In this document: in pieces, positions 8,401-15,700 of the stretch
Position numbering within the stretch: position 1 is the first letter of the stretch
Layout of the letters: every line of letters begins with the position of its first letter
Origin: Marinobacterium sp.
GTDB taxonomy: Bacteria > Pseudomonadota > Gammaproteobacteria > Pseudomonadales > Balneatricaceae
DNA length: 40,265 bases
Assembly (NCBI GenBank): GCA_025800125.1
Contig: JAOXSF010000057.1
Span: 1-40,265 of the forward strand
Direction of reading: 5' to 3'
The notes under the pieces: generated by a model
Database searches by the model: none
The model's input: only the letters and a program-made list of their open reading frames with translations
What the model was told of the DNA's origin: nothing
Program-made: the position numbers and the translations under genes

Positions 8401-9152
8401 GACTTAACAGGGGGCGTGTCGCTGCGCTTTGCGGCAGCTCGCTGGTGACTCAGCTGCACAGAGCTGGGGTTATCAGAATGTTTTGCTTCTGCCGGGTTTT
8501 GCTGAGGGGGTTCTGCGCTGGCCTGTGCGGTTGCTTCTACGGTTACAGCCACAGGTGTCGTGCCAGCAACTGAAACATCTGTGCTATGGGTTGTTGGGCC
8601 GGTTGTTGAACTGGCTGTCGGGTTAGACGTTGGTGCCGTGCTGTTCAGCGGCTTTGGCTTTGCTGCAACGTCAGCAGCCTCTGGCCGCTCTGTGACCGGC
8701 GCTGCAGGTGCCGTATCTGCTGATACAGAGTCCACTTTATGGCTGGCAGAACTGACAGTGGCCGTCGATCTTTCAGACCGGTGAAGCTGGGCTGCCTGTA
8801 GCTGCGCCGTCAGCTTCTGATGTTCGTTTGCATAGCGCTGAAGTGTCTTTGATACATCTTTCACATGCTCAAAAGATGTATTTAATACCTCTTTAGAAGG
8901 TACAGAATATGTCTTTTTAGCGCCTTCAGCATGGTCGGCTGCTGATGCGACCTGCGACAGCAACGCGACGGTTTCCCGGCCATGCTCTTCTATGCGGCCC
9001 AGCTGCTCGGACTGTTGTACCAGCAGATCAGCTACCGGGTCACTGAACCCCTGTCGGGCATCATCAATACTGACAGAGACTTCAGCATCGGCAACCGCCT
9101 GGCTGTCTACCTGGCTATTTACCTGGTGGTCTGACTGATCTGATTTACTCAT
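5406..9152 (-). CDS. Probable tail tape measure protein (low-complexity, 1248 residues)
   Basis: The long protein is rich in Ala, Ser, Thr and Gln, with short helical islands of the form RG(L/F)(I/M)GR. One of these is followed by a hydrophobic glycine-zipper stretch around residues 880-910 (GGGALAGAATGAMAG), a pattern seen in tape measure proteins that insert into the membrane at genome delivery. The gene directly follows the chaperone frame with an ATGA overlap (ATG 9152, stop 9149), the classic chaperone/tape measure arrangement, and precedes gp25. Tape measures set tail length and carry hydrophobic patches. The low-complexity composition leaves homology weak, so the call rests mostly on position, length and the glycine zipper. 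Confidence 0.6.
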   Translation of the reverse strand: MSKSDQSDHQVNSQVDSQAVADAEVSVSIDDARQGFSDPVADLLVQQSEQLGRIEEHGRETVALLSQVASAADHAEGAKKTYSVPSKEVLNTSFEHVKDVSKTLQRYANEHQKLTAQLQAAQLHRSERSTATVSSASHKVDSVSADTAPAAPVTERPEAADVAAKPKPLNSTAPTSNPTASSTTGPTTHSTDVSVAGTTPVAVTVEATAQASAEPPQQNPAEAKHSDNPSSVQLSHQRAAAKRSDTPPVKSEQVNNQDAEVTGAVRGANGRFLPKTSAPDKSSKSAEALEKARAEQQERGLIGRLTDTLQDAVTENATTDVDDAAGTAVGGPIYGALQEAKEAIDGLADEDSVTGKLVAAVRGNTSDDEEDEHEATSTRQDAADTLQPAQAPAPDQSPPATTTTGPEAGKPPRADRTQSDQFLTVAAQSPGAGADTGAGTNSITTAATDSTTTSTAVISQTDTTSAVISPDTPSQSAGTTADTTQLTERTASQTITAESPGQAADIPHVDGAQDAKPEVTQPAPAIAKSQLQQAERYSGQATAQHSTSYRSHSATQAVTAPAESVNQNGLKQLETVVAQAASQQSVIAASPLVTHQSESDTTHAVVSTESQCTDRTQSDQFLTVAAQSPGAGADTGAGTNSITTAATDSTTTSTSTASTTAVSQANNEHTATAARTSDYHSVTSNNQSHDKRGHYQQKQAEGRKAAIADDNNQQIVDAVSSVEAAIRDTAKDLQDGLDKVSSSAASAGGSNSSSGGLLEAAADLLGGDSPGMEAERRTDADTRRPAPGKKRGFMGRARELINRIPGVSKLTEAVSEGSAPGGKSSLLSKLAPAGRLFGAIAAPVAGWAAYKDKKEALITSRPELSDKQRTTIAASSGIGAGGGALAGAATGAMAGSVVPVVGTVIGGLLGGILGGYGGDWLGEMAGRYLAGKQSSDSTSSVAAAESSETTHRNNETISEAATSAESASHHQVSQTHTREESREEKTTESKLESGHGENRQQAENDSSFFSSFVSTVTATAAPLIETADNWFSSMLGRKAAPDPVTPAAPAAEAQAARASTSPLPAATSAAGMAGVGISTVADASSGAGAVTESTADKDSATHMQSSHHAAVADSQHTATTVVTAQSVPATPVSSEITAATAETAYITEQKVEPAALPAAPAADVSSPSSRAATTPQLLRAITNLSREIESLRKNGIPVSGKQPAVTVQAPAGSASPRKERAREGITGVEHIPNQFDDTALILLSHDRL
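7192..7313 (-). repeat. 122-bp direct repeat, copy 1, in tape-measure-like gene
   Basis: These 122 bases recur at 7789-7910, apparently without a mismatch, 597 bp apart (199 codons, so in frame). They encode an S/T/A-rich segment containing QFLTVAAQSPGAGADTGAG. Perfect identity at silent sites points to a very recent internal duplication. Confidence 0.85.
7789..7910 (-). repeat. 122-bp direct repeat, copy 2, in tape-measure-like gene
   Basis: Second copy of the 122-bp repeat at 7192-7313. Recombination between the two copies would delete or add 199 codons in frame, which in a tape measure gene would change tail length. Confidence 0.85.
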
Positions 9153-9382
9153 TTTTTCGGCTTCAGCGCTTTCTGTCGCCGCTTGCGCTCTTTCTCCAGC
9201 GCCAGCGCCTGACTTTTATTCATCGACATCAATCCGGCAATATCAACGCCCTGCCAGATGACCAGATTGTTTATCAAGGTTTGCCAACCGGCGGGAGAGA
9301 TCTCCTGGAATGTAGTGACCCACCCGAAACGGAAATCGTACCCGGACGTTTTGCCCGGCCTCCTTTGTGCAAGGGGTGTTGA
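9149..9382 (-). CDS. +1-frame extension of the tail assembly chaperone (frameshift product C-terminus)
   Basis: Relative to the gene at 9243-10085, the +1 (equivalently -2) frame is open for 77 codons from just after TGA-TAG at 9383-9388 to TGA 9149-9151. It has no convincing start of its own. Its sequence looks coding (YDFRFGWVTTF, SPAGWQTLINNLVIWQ, then a Lys/Arg-rich tail), whereas the zero frame over the same bases reads like noise. The stop overlaps the tape measure ATG (ATGA). This is the layout of the G/GT tail assembly chaperone pair, in which a minority of ribosomes shift frame to add a C-terminal extension. An indel in the assembly is the alternative. Confidence 0.55.
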   Translation of the reverse strand, partial: STPLAQRRPGKTSGYDFRFGWVTTFQEISPAGWQTLINNLVIWQGVDIAGLMSMNKSQALALEKERKRRQKALKPKK

Positions 9383-10085
9383 CTATCAGAAACAGCTGCC
9401 CGGCCTCTTCTACAGTTTCCAGGCCGTGGGTCATCTCCTGCTGCGCGTTATTCACCTGATCTCGCAGCTGCTCATAACTGATCTGGGGCATATTCAGGAT
9501 GGTTTCCTGCACCTGCTCACCACATTCATCACGGCTACCGTCAAACCCGGCCGGGGTCAGTGCGGCGACGATCTTGTGACGCTCTATGATGATGGCGCTG
9601 GCGTTATATTCCGCACTGCCTGGGGGATGGCCGTCCCGCTGTAACCGAAGTTCTTCCAGCTCGGCCATGGCATAGCCATTCAGCGGCCGCACAATCCAGC
9701 GTGTGCCGTTATGCTCGATTTCACGCTCAGGCTTACCGGTTATATCGCGGGCACCGCGCATCAGATCGGCATAGTTAATCAGGGGGTTATGTTCTTCACC
9801 ACATACCGGGCACTGGAACGGTACATGAATAGTGGGGTCGGTGACGGTGCTGGCGTGGTACCAGAGTGCGGCATACCGCCGGTCATCAGCGGTCATCAGG
9901 TTCGGGTCAATGTATTTGGCCGGGTCGCACTGGAGATCTTCCAGCAGCTGGGTTGCAACCACCTCTTCAACACCGTCGTCGTAACCGGCGTAGGCTTCAC
10001 ATTCCCGCACATTAGCCTGGCGCAGCTGCATCTCTTTGCTGGGGTCTGAGGGCAGGGTAAACGAGGGTATTTTACTGTAACTCAC
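9243..10085 (-). CDS. Tail assembly chaperone / T4 gp26-like baseplate protein
   Basis: GTG 10085 follows GGGAG 8 nt upstream. The 280-residue product has a CPVC motif at about residues 92-95 in the context VPFQCPVCGEEH, as in the T4 gp26-like family. Those proteins occur immediately upstream of tape measure genes in many contractile-tailed phages and act during tail or hub assembly. The second half contains a long helical region (EQLRDQVNNAQQEM). The last 30 or so residues lose normal coding character where the +1 frame becomes convincing, so the main protein may really be the frameshifted form. It is the first gene of the minus-strand tail operon. Confidence 0.6.
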   Translation of the reverse strand: MSYSKIPSFTLPSDPSKEMQLRQANVRECEAYAGYDDGVEEVVATQLLEDLQCDPAKYIDPNLMTADDRRYAALWYHASTVTDPTIHVPFQCPVCGEEHNPLINYADLMRGARDITGKPEREIEHNGTRWIVRPLNGYAMAELEELRLQRDGHPPGSAEYNASAIIIERHKIVAALTPAGFDGSRDECGEQVQETILNMPQISYEQLRDQVNNAQQEMTHGLETVEEAGQLFLIVNTPCTKEAGQNVRVRFPFRVGHYIPGDLSRRLANLDKQSGHLAGR

Positions 10086-10166
10086 TGTGAGATCTCCCGG
10101 ATAGTTGCAGGAGATCGAGCATAGCGAGGCGGGTATCAGGTGGGTAGGCAGCAGGGTAATGGTGGC

Positions 10167-10189
10167 AAAAAAGGGCGCATAGTGCGCCC
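10167..10189 (-). terminator. Rho-independent terminator of antirepressor 1
   Basis: On the minus strand, a GGGCGCACTATGCGCCC hairpin is followed by TTTTTT, 15 nt after the antirepressor stop. The 118-bp gap 10086-10203 holds this terminator plus the ribosome binding site of the gp26-like gene; I see no clear promoter in it. Confidence 0.85.
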
Positions 10190-10203
10190 TGCGGGTGCCG
10201 TGG

Positions 10204-11250
10204 CTATTTATGATTAGTTACTTTCCCCAGCCCAAGGGGTTCTCTCATCGCAAACAACGTACCCATGGCCGATACCTGCAAACGACTGTCACGGGTTGCC
10301 AGGCCTTTCAGCAGATAGTGGCAGATCGTCTTGTACTGCAGCCCGTCACAACGTGCCTTATCGCGCAGCGCTTCGTCGAATACATCTATGTAGGTTTCCA
10401 GCCGTTCATCGCCCAGATCCTCTACCTTCGAGCCGGGCTGTTCATGCCTGACCGCAGGATAGGGCAGATCAACGCCGCTCAGATCAGCGTAGAACGGGAT
10501 TATGCCCTGTATCTGGAATAGCTGCTGTTCCGATGCCGCCTCTGGCGCTGGCAGCAGCTCAGCCTGCTCAGCTTCCAGTCGGGGTTGATACTCGTCCCGG
10601 AACAACTGCATCAGCAGCTGATAGCCCTCAACATTAAACAGCCTGACCAAATTACCCCCCTGCCCCTGATCTTTCAGTTGCTGAAAGCCCGGTTGGCTGG
10701 TCGATAAAATCCAGCAGCTTTCGGCAAATCGGGCTTTGTTCTTGTGATACACGTAGGTCAGCTGGCCAACGCTATGGCCCGTCAGTTGTTCAATGAGTTT
10801 GAAAGTGATCACCGGTTTGCCATCAATCTGCATCCAGTGTGGGCCGGTGGTGTCGATTGGGGGGTCAGATGGGGTGGAGGGGGATTGCTGTTTTAACAAC
10901 AGTTGTTCTGCCATCCAGTCAAAGGCAGCGAGAAAGTCTTCTTTAAATTTCATCGCCTTCGTGCCGGTAAACCCCATTGCGAGAATGGCAAAGCCATTTT
11001 GAGTCATTTTATAGTAAGGCTGCGGCTTACCATTCTGTAACTCGTTGTTTTTAAAGCAAAGCGTAAAATTGCGCTCTGTAAATTCAGATGAACACTCCAG
11101 CCTTTCTAGCTTACGGAGCACATCTTTGTGCTGCTTTCCAAAAACCTTAGCCACCTTGAATGAGGTGGTTGTGGCGCTGTTGTTGTCGATAGAAATCAGA
11201 TCGAGGGGGTTTAATTCTGCGGACGCAGTTTGGGTAGGGGTAGTAGCCAT
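10204..11250 (-). CDS. Antirepressor 1: Rha domain + ORF6N-like domain
   Basis: The start ATG 11250 has an AAGGAGG site 6 nt upstream. Residues about 30-125 match the phage Rha (pRha) domain: F.VAKVFGKQHKDVLRKL, NF..CFKNNELQNGKPQPYY and MGFTGTKAMKFKEDFLAAFD. Residues about 140-230 (GKPVITFKLIEQLTGH, RFAESCW, VEGYQLLMQLF) look like a divergent ORF6N domain. A C-terminal domain of about 80 residues (LGDERLETYIDV, TICHYLLKGLATRD) is shared with antirepressor 3. Proteins with these domains inactivate phage repressors or act as regulators. The mRNA carries a C4-like RNA and pairing elements upstream, as for P1 Ant, which supports the antirepressor call. The first 55 or so residues are almost identical to antirepressor 2. 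Confidence 0.8.
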   Translation of the reverse strand: MATTPTQTASAELNPLDLISIDNNSATTTSFKVAKVFGKQHKDVLRKLERLECSSEFTERNFTLCFKNNELQNGKPQPYYKMTQNGFAILAMGFTGTKAMKFKEDFLAAFDWMAEQLLLKQQSPSTPSDPPIDTTGPHWMQIDGKPVITFKLIEQLTGHSVGQLTYVYHKNKARFAESCWILSTSQPGFQQLKDQGQGGNLVRLFNVEGYQLLMQLFRDEYQPRLEAEQAELLPAPEAASEQQLFQIQGIIPFYADLSGVDLPYPAVRHEQPGSKVEDLGDERLETYIDVFDEALRDKARCDGLQYKTICHYLLKGLATRDSRLQVSAMGTLFAMREPLGLGKVTNHK

Positions 11251-11288
11251 GCTTGGCCTCCTTGGGGAATTATGAGCCTACCAGAGAG

Positions 11289-11332
11289 GTACCAATCTCA
11301 AATGGGAGGCGGGTCAGATGAGTGATTGGTAC
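11289..11332 (-). promoter_or_regulatory. Antirepressor 1 leader: C4 target and competing strand
   Basis: Read on the minus strand, GTACCAATC (11332-11324) is followed by its exact complement GATTGGTAC (11297-11289), 39 nt before the ATG. The C4-like RNA upstream carries the identical GATTGGTAC (11476-11468). The first word can therefore pair either with the C4 RNA or with the copy next to the ribosome binding site. The same triple arrangement, with different words, occurs at antirepressors 2 and 3. Confidence 0.75.
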
Positions 11333-11421
11333 TACCGGCCCCAAGTCCGGCCCAACTATGGAAAACCATAGTCGGTCACATCACCGACCCACCATAACAG
11401 CGGGCGCAGCTGTGCGGACAC

Positions 11422-11526
11422 AAAAAAACCGCAAACGCGGCATCTGTGCGCCTTGGAGTAATCCGGGGTACCAATCCCGCACGCTGGATTTTGCCAGCGC
11501 ACCCGAATCGTATGTCACAGCGGCCC
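11422..11526 (-). ncRNA. C4-like antisense RNA, locus A
   Basis: On the minus strand the RNA has, in order: a 5' closing-strand region (CGCTGTGACATACGATTCGGG), the conserved hairpin GCGCTGG-CAAAAT-CCAGCG (11499-11482), the sequence TGCGGGATTGGTACCCCGG carrying the specificity word, and an intrinsic terminator (CCGC-GTTT-GCGG then seven T, 11440-11422). Three more copies with the same order lie at 20.7, 21.2 and 26.8 kb. Phage P1/P7 C4 is a small RNA processed from the ant leader that blocks ant translation by pairing. Position, structure and complementarity fit that family. No promoter is obvious between it and the 11553 gene, so it may be read from upstream. Confidence 0.75.
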
Positions 11527-11552
11527 TGCCGTCAAATTGTAGTGTTATGCGC

Positions 11553-11732
11553 TTACTTGTGTGCAGCAAACAGCCTCATATCCAGCACACCAAGATACGA
11601 ATTCATAAAGCCGAGTTGCTGTGTCATTCGCACCTGTTCATCTTTAGGCAGAGTTTCAAAGATGCTGTTTGAGAAGATAAACGCACCAAGAGCATCAATC
11701 TTTTCTTTGAGTTCTCTGTGTTCGGTTTTCAT
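11553..11732 (-). CDS. Small phage protein, crAss001_48-like
   Basis: A 59-residue frame from ATG 11732 (4 nt after the upstream stop) to TAA. It reads as a charged N-terminal helix, then L.AFIF..SIFETLPKDEQ.R and a helix with Q...M..Y..VL. This resembles the small phage proteins annotated as crAss001_48-related (pattern L..F......F..L....Q.LL..Q...M..Y...L..R). Function is unknown. It is the last gene before the C4-like RNA of locus A and probably shares the transcript beginning near 12607. Confidence 0.6.
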   Translation of the reverse strand: MKTEHRELKEKIDALGAFIFSNSIFETLPKDEQVRMTQQLGFMNSYLGVLDMRLFAAHK

Positions 11733-11736
11733 GCGT

Positions 11737-12228
11737 TCAATCCAGCATTTCTGCCGCTACAGCCACTGAATCCTGTTGTTCGACAAACTGTGTTAAACGG
11801 ATACACAAATCTGTTTTCGCCGCCATCTGGTCAGCCACCGGCCTTGGATGGGTTGCATGAAAGGGCGAATCGAATGGTTGCAATTCTGGCTCTGGCGCTT
11901 CACACCATGCCCGTATAGCCGCCAGATCCTGCTGTAGCTGCTCACCCTCAATCCATACCAGCATGGATTCCAGCTCATTCACGGCATTTTGCGCCGCTCC
12001 TGGCAGCCATCCTTCTTCTGGCCACGGGAATGACGCCCGGTCACCGCCCAGGTGGTAATAATTTCCGTCTGTATCCCAGAATATGGCCCATTGGAAATGA
12101 ATACCCAGCTGGGCGACATCCAAGGTCTGCAGCAGCCCGGCAACGAAACGTCCCTCTGGCAAAGGTTCTGCCAGAGAGATAATGCTGTGTTTTACCAGGC
12201 GCCCGGCCTCTGTTTGTACATACGTCAT
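11737..12228 (-). CDS. Hypothetical phage protein
   Basis: The frame opens at 12306, but ATG 12228 (MTYVQTEAG) is the better start because the preceding 26 residues look non-coding and contain no upstream ribosome site. The 163-residue acidic protein has a FQWAIFWDTDGNYYHLGGDR stretch that suggests a small beta domain, followed by helical regions with IEGEQLQQDLAAIRAWCE. I do not recognise the family. It is followed 4 nt later by the crAss001_48-like gene and is part of a three-gene minus-strand cluster. Confidence 0.6.
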   Translation of the reverse strand: MTYVQTEAGRLVKHSIISLAEPLPEGRFVAGLLQTLDVAQLGIHFQWAIFWDTDGNYYHLGGDRASFPWPEEGWLPGAAQNAVNELESMLVWIEGEQLQQDLAAIRAWCEAPEPELQPFDSPFHATHPRPVADQMAAKTDLCIRLTQFVEQQDSVAVAAEMLD

Positions 12229-12274
12229 GGTGCAGTGCTCTTTTATTGATAATTGGGGATAATAGCAAAAGACA

Positions 12275-12571
12275 TCAGCGGCCCTTCCTCTTGAATGAGA
12301 TTTCAATATCGACCTTTTTGGACAGATTGATTATTGCTGCGCCTATCTCTGCAGCAGAACAGCCCAGGTCGCTGTTTGTTATACGCGCCGATGCTGAGTC
12401 GTATTCAGCTACCATCCCTCCCAGTTCCATACCCACCTGATTTAGCACGTCATCAAAGAATGGAGAACTCAGGACGAAGTTATCATCTGGATTATCAGCG
12501 GAGTTGAACTCCACTGAGTGCAGATTTTCCTCTAGTTGTTGCTGAGTATTGCTCTGTTCAGTGTTACTCAT
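12275..12571 (-). CDS. Hypothetical phage protein (98 residues)
   Basis: ATG 12571 is preceded by AAGGTAAAGAAG at good spacing and by a strong promoter at 12607-12634. The product has an acidic, Gln/Asn-rich N-terminus, a middle part with FFDDVLNQVGMELGGMVAEYD, and a basic end (SFKRKGR). No known domain is recognised. As the first gene after a promoter overlapping an operator-like palindrome, it may be an early or regulatory gene of the cluster leading to antirepressor 1. Confidence 0.6.
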   Translation of the reverse strand: MSNTEQSNTQQQLEENLHSVEFNSADNPDDNFVLSSPFFDDVLNQVGMELGGMVAEYDSASARITNSDLGCSAAEIGAAIINLSKKVDIEISFKRKGR

Positions 12572-12606
12572 AGCTTCTTTACCTTGAGAAATGTAACTTT
12601 AAGTTA

Positions 12607-12638
12607 ACTATACGCCTTTAAAGCATCTTTTCAATGCT
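12607..12638 (-). promoter_or_regulatory. Sigma-70-type promoter with overlapping palindrome
   Basis: On the minus strand TTGAAA (12634-12629), a 16-nt spacer and TATAGT (12612-12607) form a near-consensus promoter facing the gene at 12275-12571. The -35 overlaps AGCAT-N7-ATGCT (12622-12638), whose geometry matches the ACAT-N7-ATGT palindromes at the promoters of antirepressor loci B and D. A repressor bound there would block the promoter. Confidence 0.7.
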
Positions 12639-12676
12639 ATTTAGATGTTATTAGAATGTACGAAAAACGCCTTTTT

Positions 12677-12692
12677 GGTGTCTTTTTGATGC
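12677..12692 (+). promoter_or_regulatory. Operator-like repeat upstream of darB-like gene
   Basis: GGTGTCTTTTTGATGC matches GGATGTCTTTTTGATGT at 20913-20929 and, inverted, ACATCAAAAAGACATCC at 26643-26659. It lies between the divergent 12571 and 12772 genes. Shared sites at promoters of the antirepressor loci and of the darB-like operon suggest a common phage regulator. I did not find a convincing -35/-10 pair for the darB-like gene itself. Confidence 0.5.
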
Positions 12693-12771
12693 TGCAAACA
12701 GAGTGTGCTGACTATGCTCAGGCTGCCACCCACCGTACCCTCTGCCCATTCATTGAATGAGGGGTACCACC

Positions 12772-15700
12772 GTGGCAATGCAAATTTCAGCCATTACCCA
12801 GGCCATAAGAGACGCCAACAGTTTTGGTGCAGTGGTGGCGCAGCTGCGACAGATTGGTGCAGTTCTGGGTGAGGATCAGTCAGAGGCCGACGCGCAGGGC
12901 CAGTTGCAGTACGGCCTGAAAAAACGCGGCCAGAAATACCGTGAGAAAATAAATAGTGCTGCAAAAGAGATTCTGGCCCGCGTACAGGGTGATCCGTCAA
13001 AGCTGACGGCAGCCGACCGGGGCGTTTTGCTGCAGTACAGTGGCCGGGGTGGCCTGCAGAGCGAAAACAGCCTGACAGAGTATTACACCCCGCCAGAGAT
13101 TGCCGAGGGCACATGGGACGCAATGAAGGCCAATGGCTTTGAGAGTGGCAATGTGCTGGAGCCGTCCTGTGGCGCGGGTGTTTTTATGGGCACTAAACCC
13201 GGTGGGGTAAAACTGACCGGGGCAGAGATCGACGAAACCAGCTCTGGGGTTGCCGCGTTGCTGAACCCGGATGATCAGGTGACCAACCAGTCATTTGAAG
13301 AGCTGGCGGTGGCCGCACCAGACAACAGCTTTGACAGCGTGATCGGCAATGTTCCCTTCGGGGATACCCGTGGCAAATGGGCCAACCATGACCCGGATTA
13401 CAAACATATCAAACTGATCGAGATGTATTTCGTTACTCGGGCAGTGGATAAATGTAAACCGGGCGGGCTGATCTGTCTGATTGTGCCCAATAACATTATC
13501 GACCGTACCACAAAGCGTTTTCTGGAATGGCGCCAGGACCTGTCCCGGAAAGCGGAATTCCTCGGTGCCCATAAACTGCCGTCCGGCACTTTTGGCGGCC
13601 AGAACGGCAACGGCACTGATACCAGTGTCAGCGTGCTGGTGATGCGCAAGCACAGTCGGGAGCTGCTGGATAAAATCCCGGATATTCCGTTCAAGACCCT
13701 GCGTGAAGCAAAAGTGCTGTGGCCTACATGGTTCTCAGGCCGCTGGTTTAAGAGCGCTGAGGGCAAAAAGTTCGTTTATGGCACGGAGAAAGAGGGGTTC
13801 GGCGGGCGTGTCACTATCGAATCTGATATGAACAATGCCCAGGTCAAACAGCTGCTGGCGAAGAAGTTTGATAGCCGGATTGACTACGCCCTGCTGGAAA
13901 CAGCAGAGACCATTACCCGAAACTATAGAGACGGTGACCGCCGGGAATTTGCCGGTGTTATGCACGAATTCCAGTCCGGTGACTGGGTGAAAGTGGACAA
14001 CAGTATCGGTACCGATGGCAGCCTGGATAAAGCAAAATTCGGTGTAGAGAGTGAAAACGAGTATATCGCAACGCTGCAGGACGCCCGGCTGGCGCTGTCT
14101 CTGACCTATCAGCAGGCGAAAGCGGGGGTGCGTGGGCCATATACTGCTGATGCAGCAACCTCTGTTAAAGAAGCGGTGCGGTTAGCCAGCAGAATGCCTG
14201 AAGCGCTACGGGAACGTACCTACCGGGCAGCGTTGGTTGGCCACCAGGTAGCAATGTACAGCCTGTCGGTATCCCGTGGTGAGGCCCAGCAAGCTGTACT
14301 GGAGCAGCTGCAGGGCGTTGTTGTTGCGGAAATAGAAAAATACGGCCACCCGGCGATGGAGAAAGGCTTCCGCCGCCTGCGCGGTGCCGGTGCTTCAGCG
14401 GTAGAGAGCTTCAAGGCGTCGGTGAAACTGGATGGCGGTTTTAATGACCTGCTGGCAGGCAGGCGTACCGATGAACAGGCGGCATCCTACAACGCTGATG
14501 ACCCGGCAGATGTAGTGCGTTTTCTCAGCGCCCGTGCTGACAGGCCAGTGTCACTGGCCGACATTAACGAATTGACCTCGAAGCCTGTCACGCTGGAGCA
14601 GCTGGCCGGATATGACACTGTAGCTGTTACGCCAGATGGCCAGTTGCAGAGCTTCGAGCGCTACGCTGCTGGCCATGTGGTGCAGAAAATCCACCGTATG
14701 CAGCAGGCAATGGCTTATGAAGATAGCCCGGCCATTCAGGCCAAATATCAGTCGCAGATCGACGCGATTAACCAGCTGCGTACCCATACCGAAACAGACA
14801 ACATCACATTCGGGCTGCGGTCACGCTGGATCGACCGTAAATACGTTGAGCAGTTTATCCGACAGAAGGGTTGGGACAGGCTGGAACTGAATGGCAATCA
14901 GTTCAAAATCCCTGATGCCAAGACGTTTGATGCCCAGCTGGAAAAATATCTCAACGGCGGGGCTGTTACATCCAGCAAAGCAGAGATCAAGGCCGAGTAT
15001 AACCAGAAAATCCATGATCTTGAGGAAGAGTTCGGCATCTGGGTACGTCAGCATGAAGATGTAGACGAACTGACAGAGCGTTACAACGATGTTTTCAACG
15101 GCTACATCCCTGCAGAATACTCCAGTGGTGACCTGCAACTGCAGAACGTGTCCGGCCAGGTAAAACCGCACTGGTATCAGGGTAGTGGTGTGCGCCGTAT
15201 GAGCGACGAAGGTCGCGGCATACTGGCCTTTGATGTTGGCCTGGGGAAAACCTTCTCTGCACTGGCATTTGCTCAATACCACACACAGCAGGGGCGGGCG
15301 AAGCGTTCCTGTATTGTGGTGCCAAAAGCGGTGCTGGAAAACTGGTACCACGAAACCCGGCAGTTCCATAAATCGATGAGCCATGTTCACTTTATCGGTT
15401 TTACACCGACCGGTGACCGTGAACCCGTACTGGATGAAGAGGGCAATCCTAAGCGCAATAAGTTGACCGGTGAACCGGAGATGCGTGATGTGCTGAAAGA
15501 GGATACGCCAGACATCCTGCTGAAAAAAATGCACGAGATCCCGCATACCAGTAAATCGCTGGTCGTCATGAGCAAGGAACGCTTTGGCGAGATCCCGATG
15601 CGTATGGACACCCGCGAAGCCTACGCCGACAGAATGGTAGACCGCAATCTGATGCGCGACAGCGAGGCCGCCAGCCTTGCAATGGGCGAGGATGTGAAGC

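Noticed and set aside
11482-11499. Conserved GCGCTGG..CCAGCG hairpins as phage attachment sites or REP elements
   Set aside because: They occur only in antirepressor leaders, always same-strand with the gene and followed by a terminator, which fits an RNA better.
11381-11569. Minus-strand 62-codon frame over locus A
   Set aside because: It runs through the C4-like RNA hairpins and is not matched by a frame at the other loci, so it is a by-product of structured RNA.
14821-15546. 241-codon minus-strand frame inside the DarB-like gene
   Set aside because: The plus-strand frame contains the conserved helicase motifs, so this is an antisense shadow.
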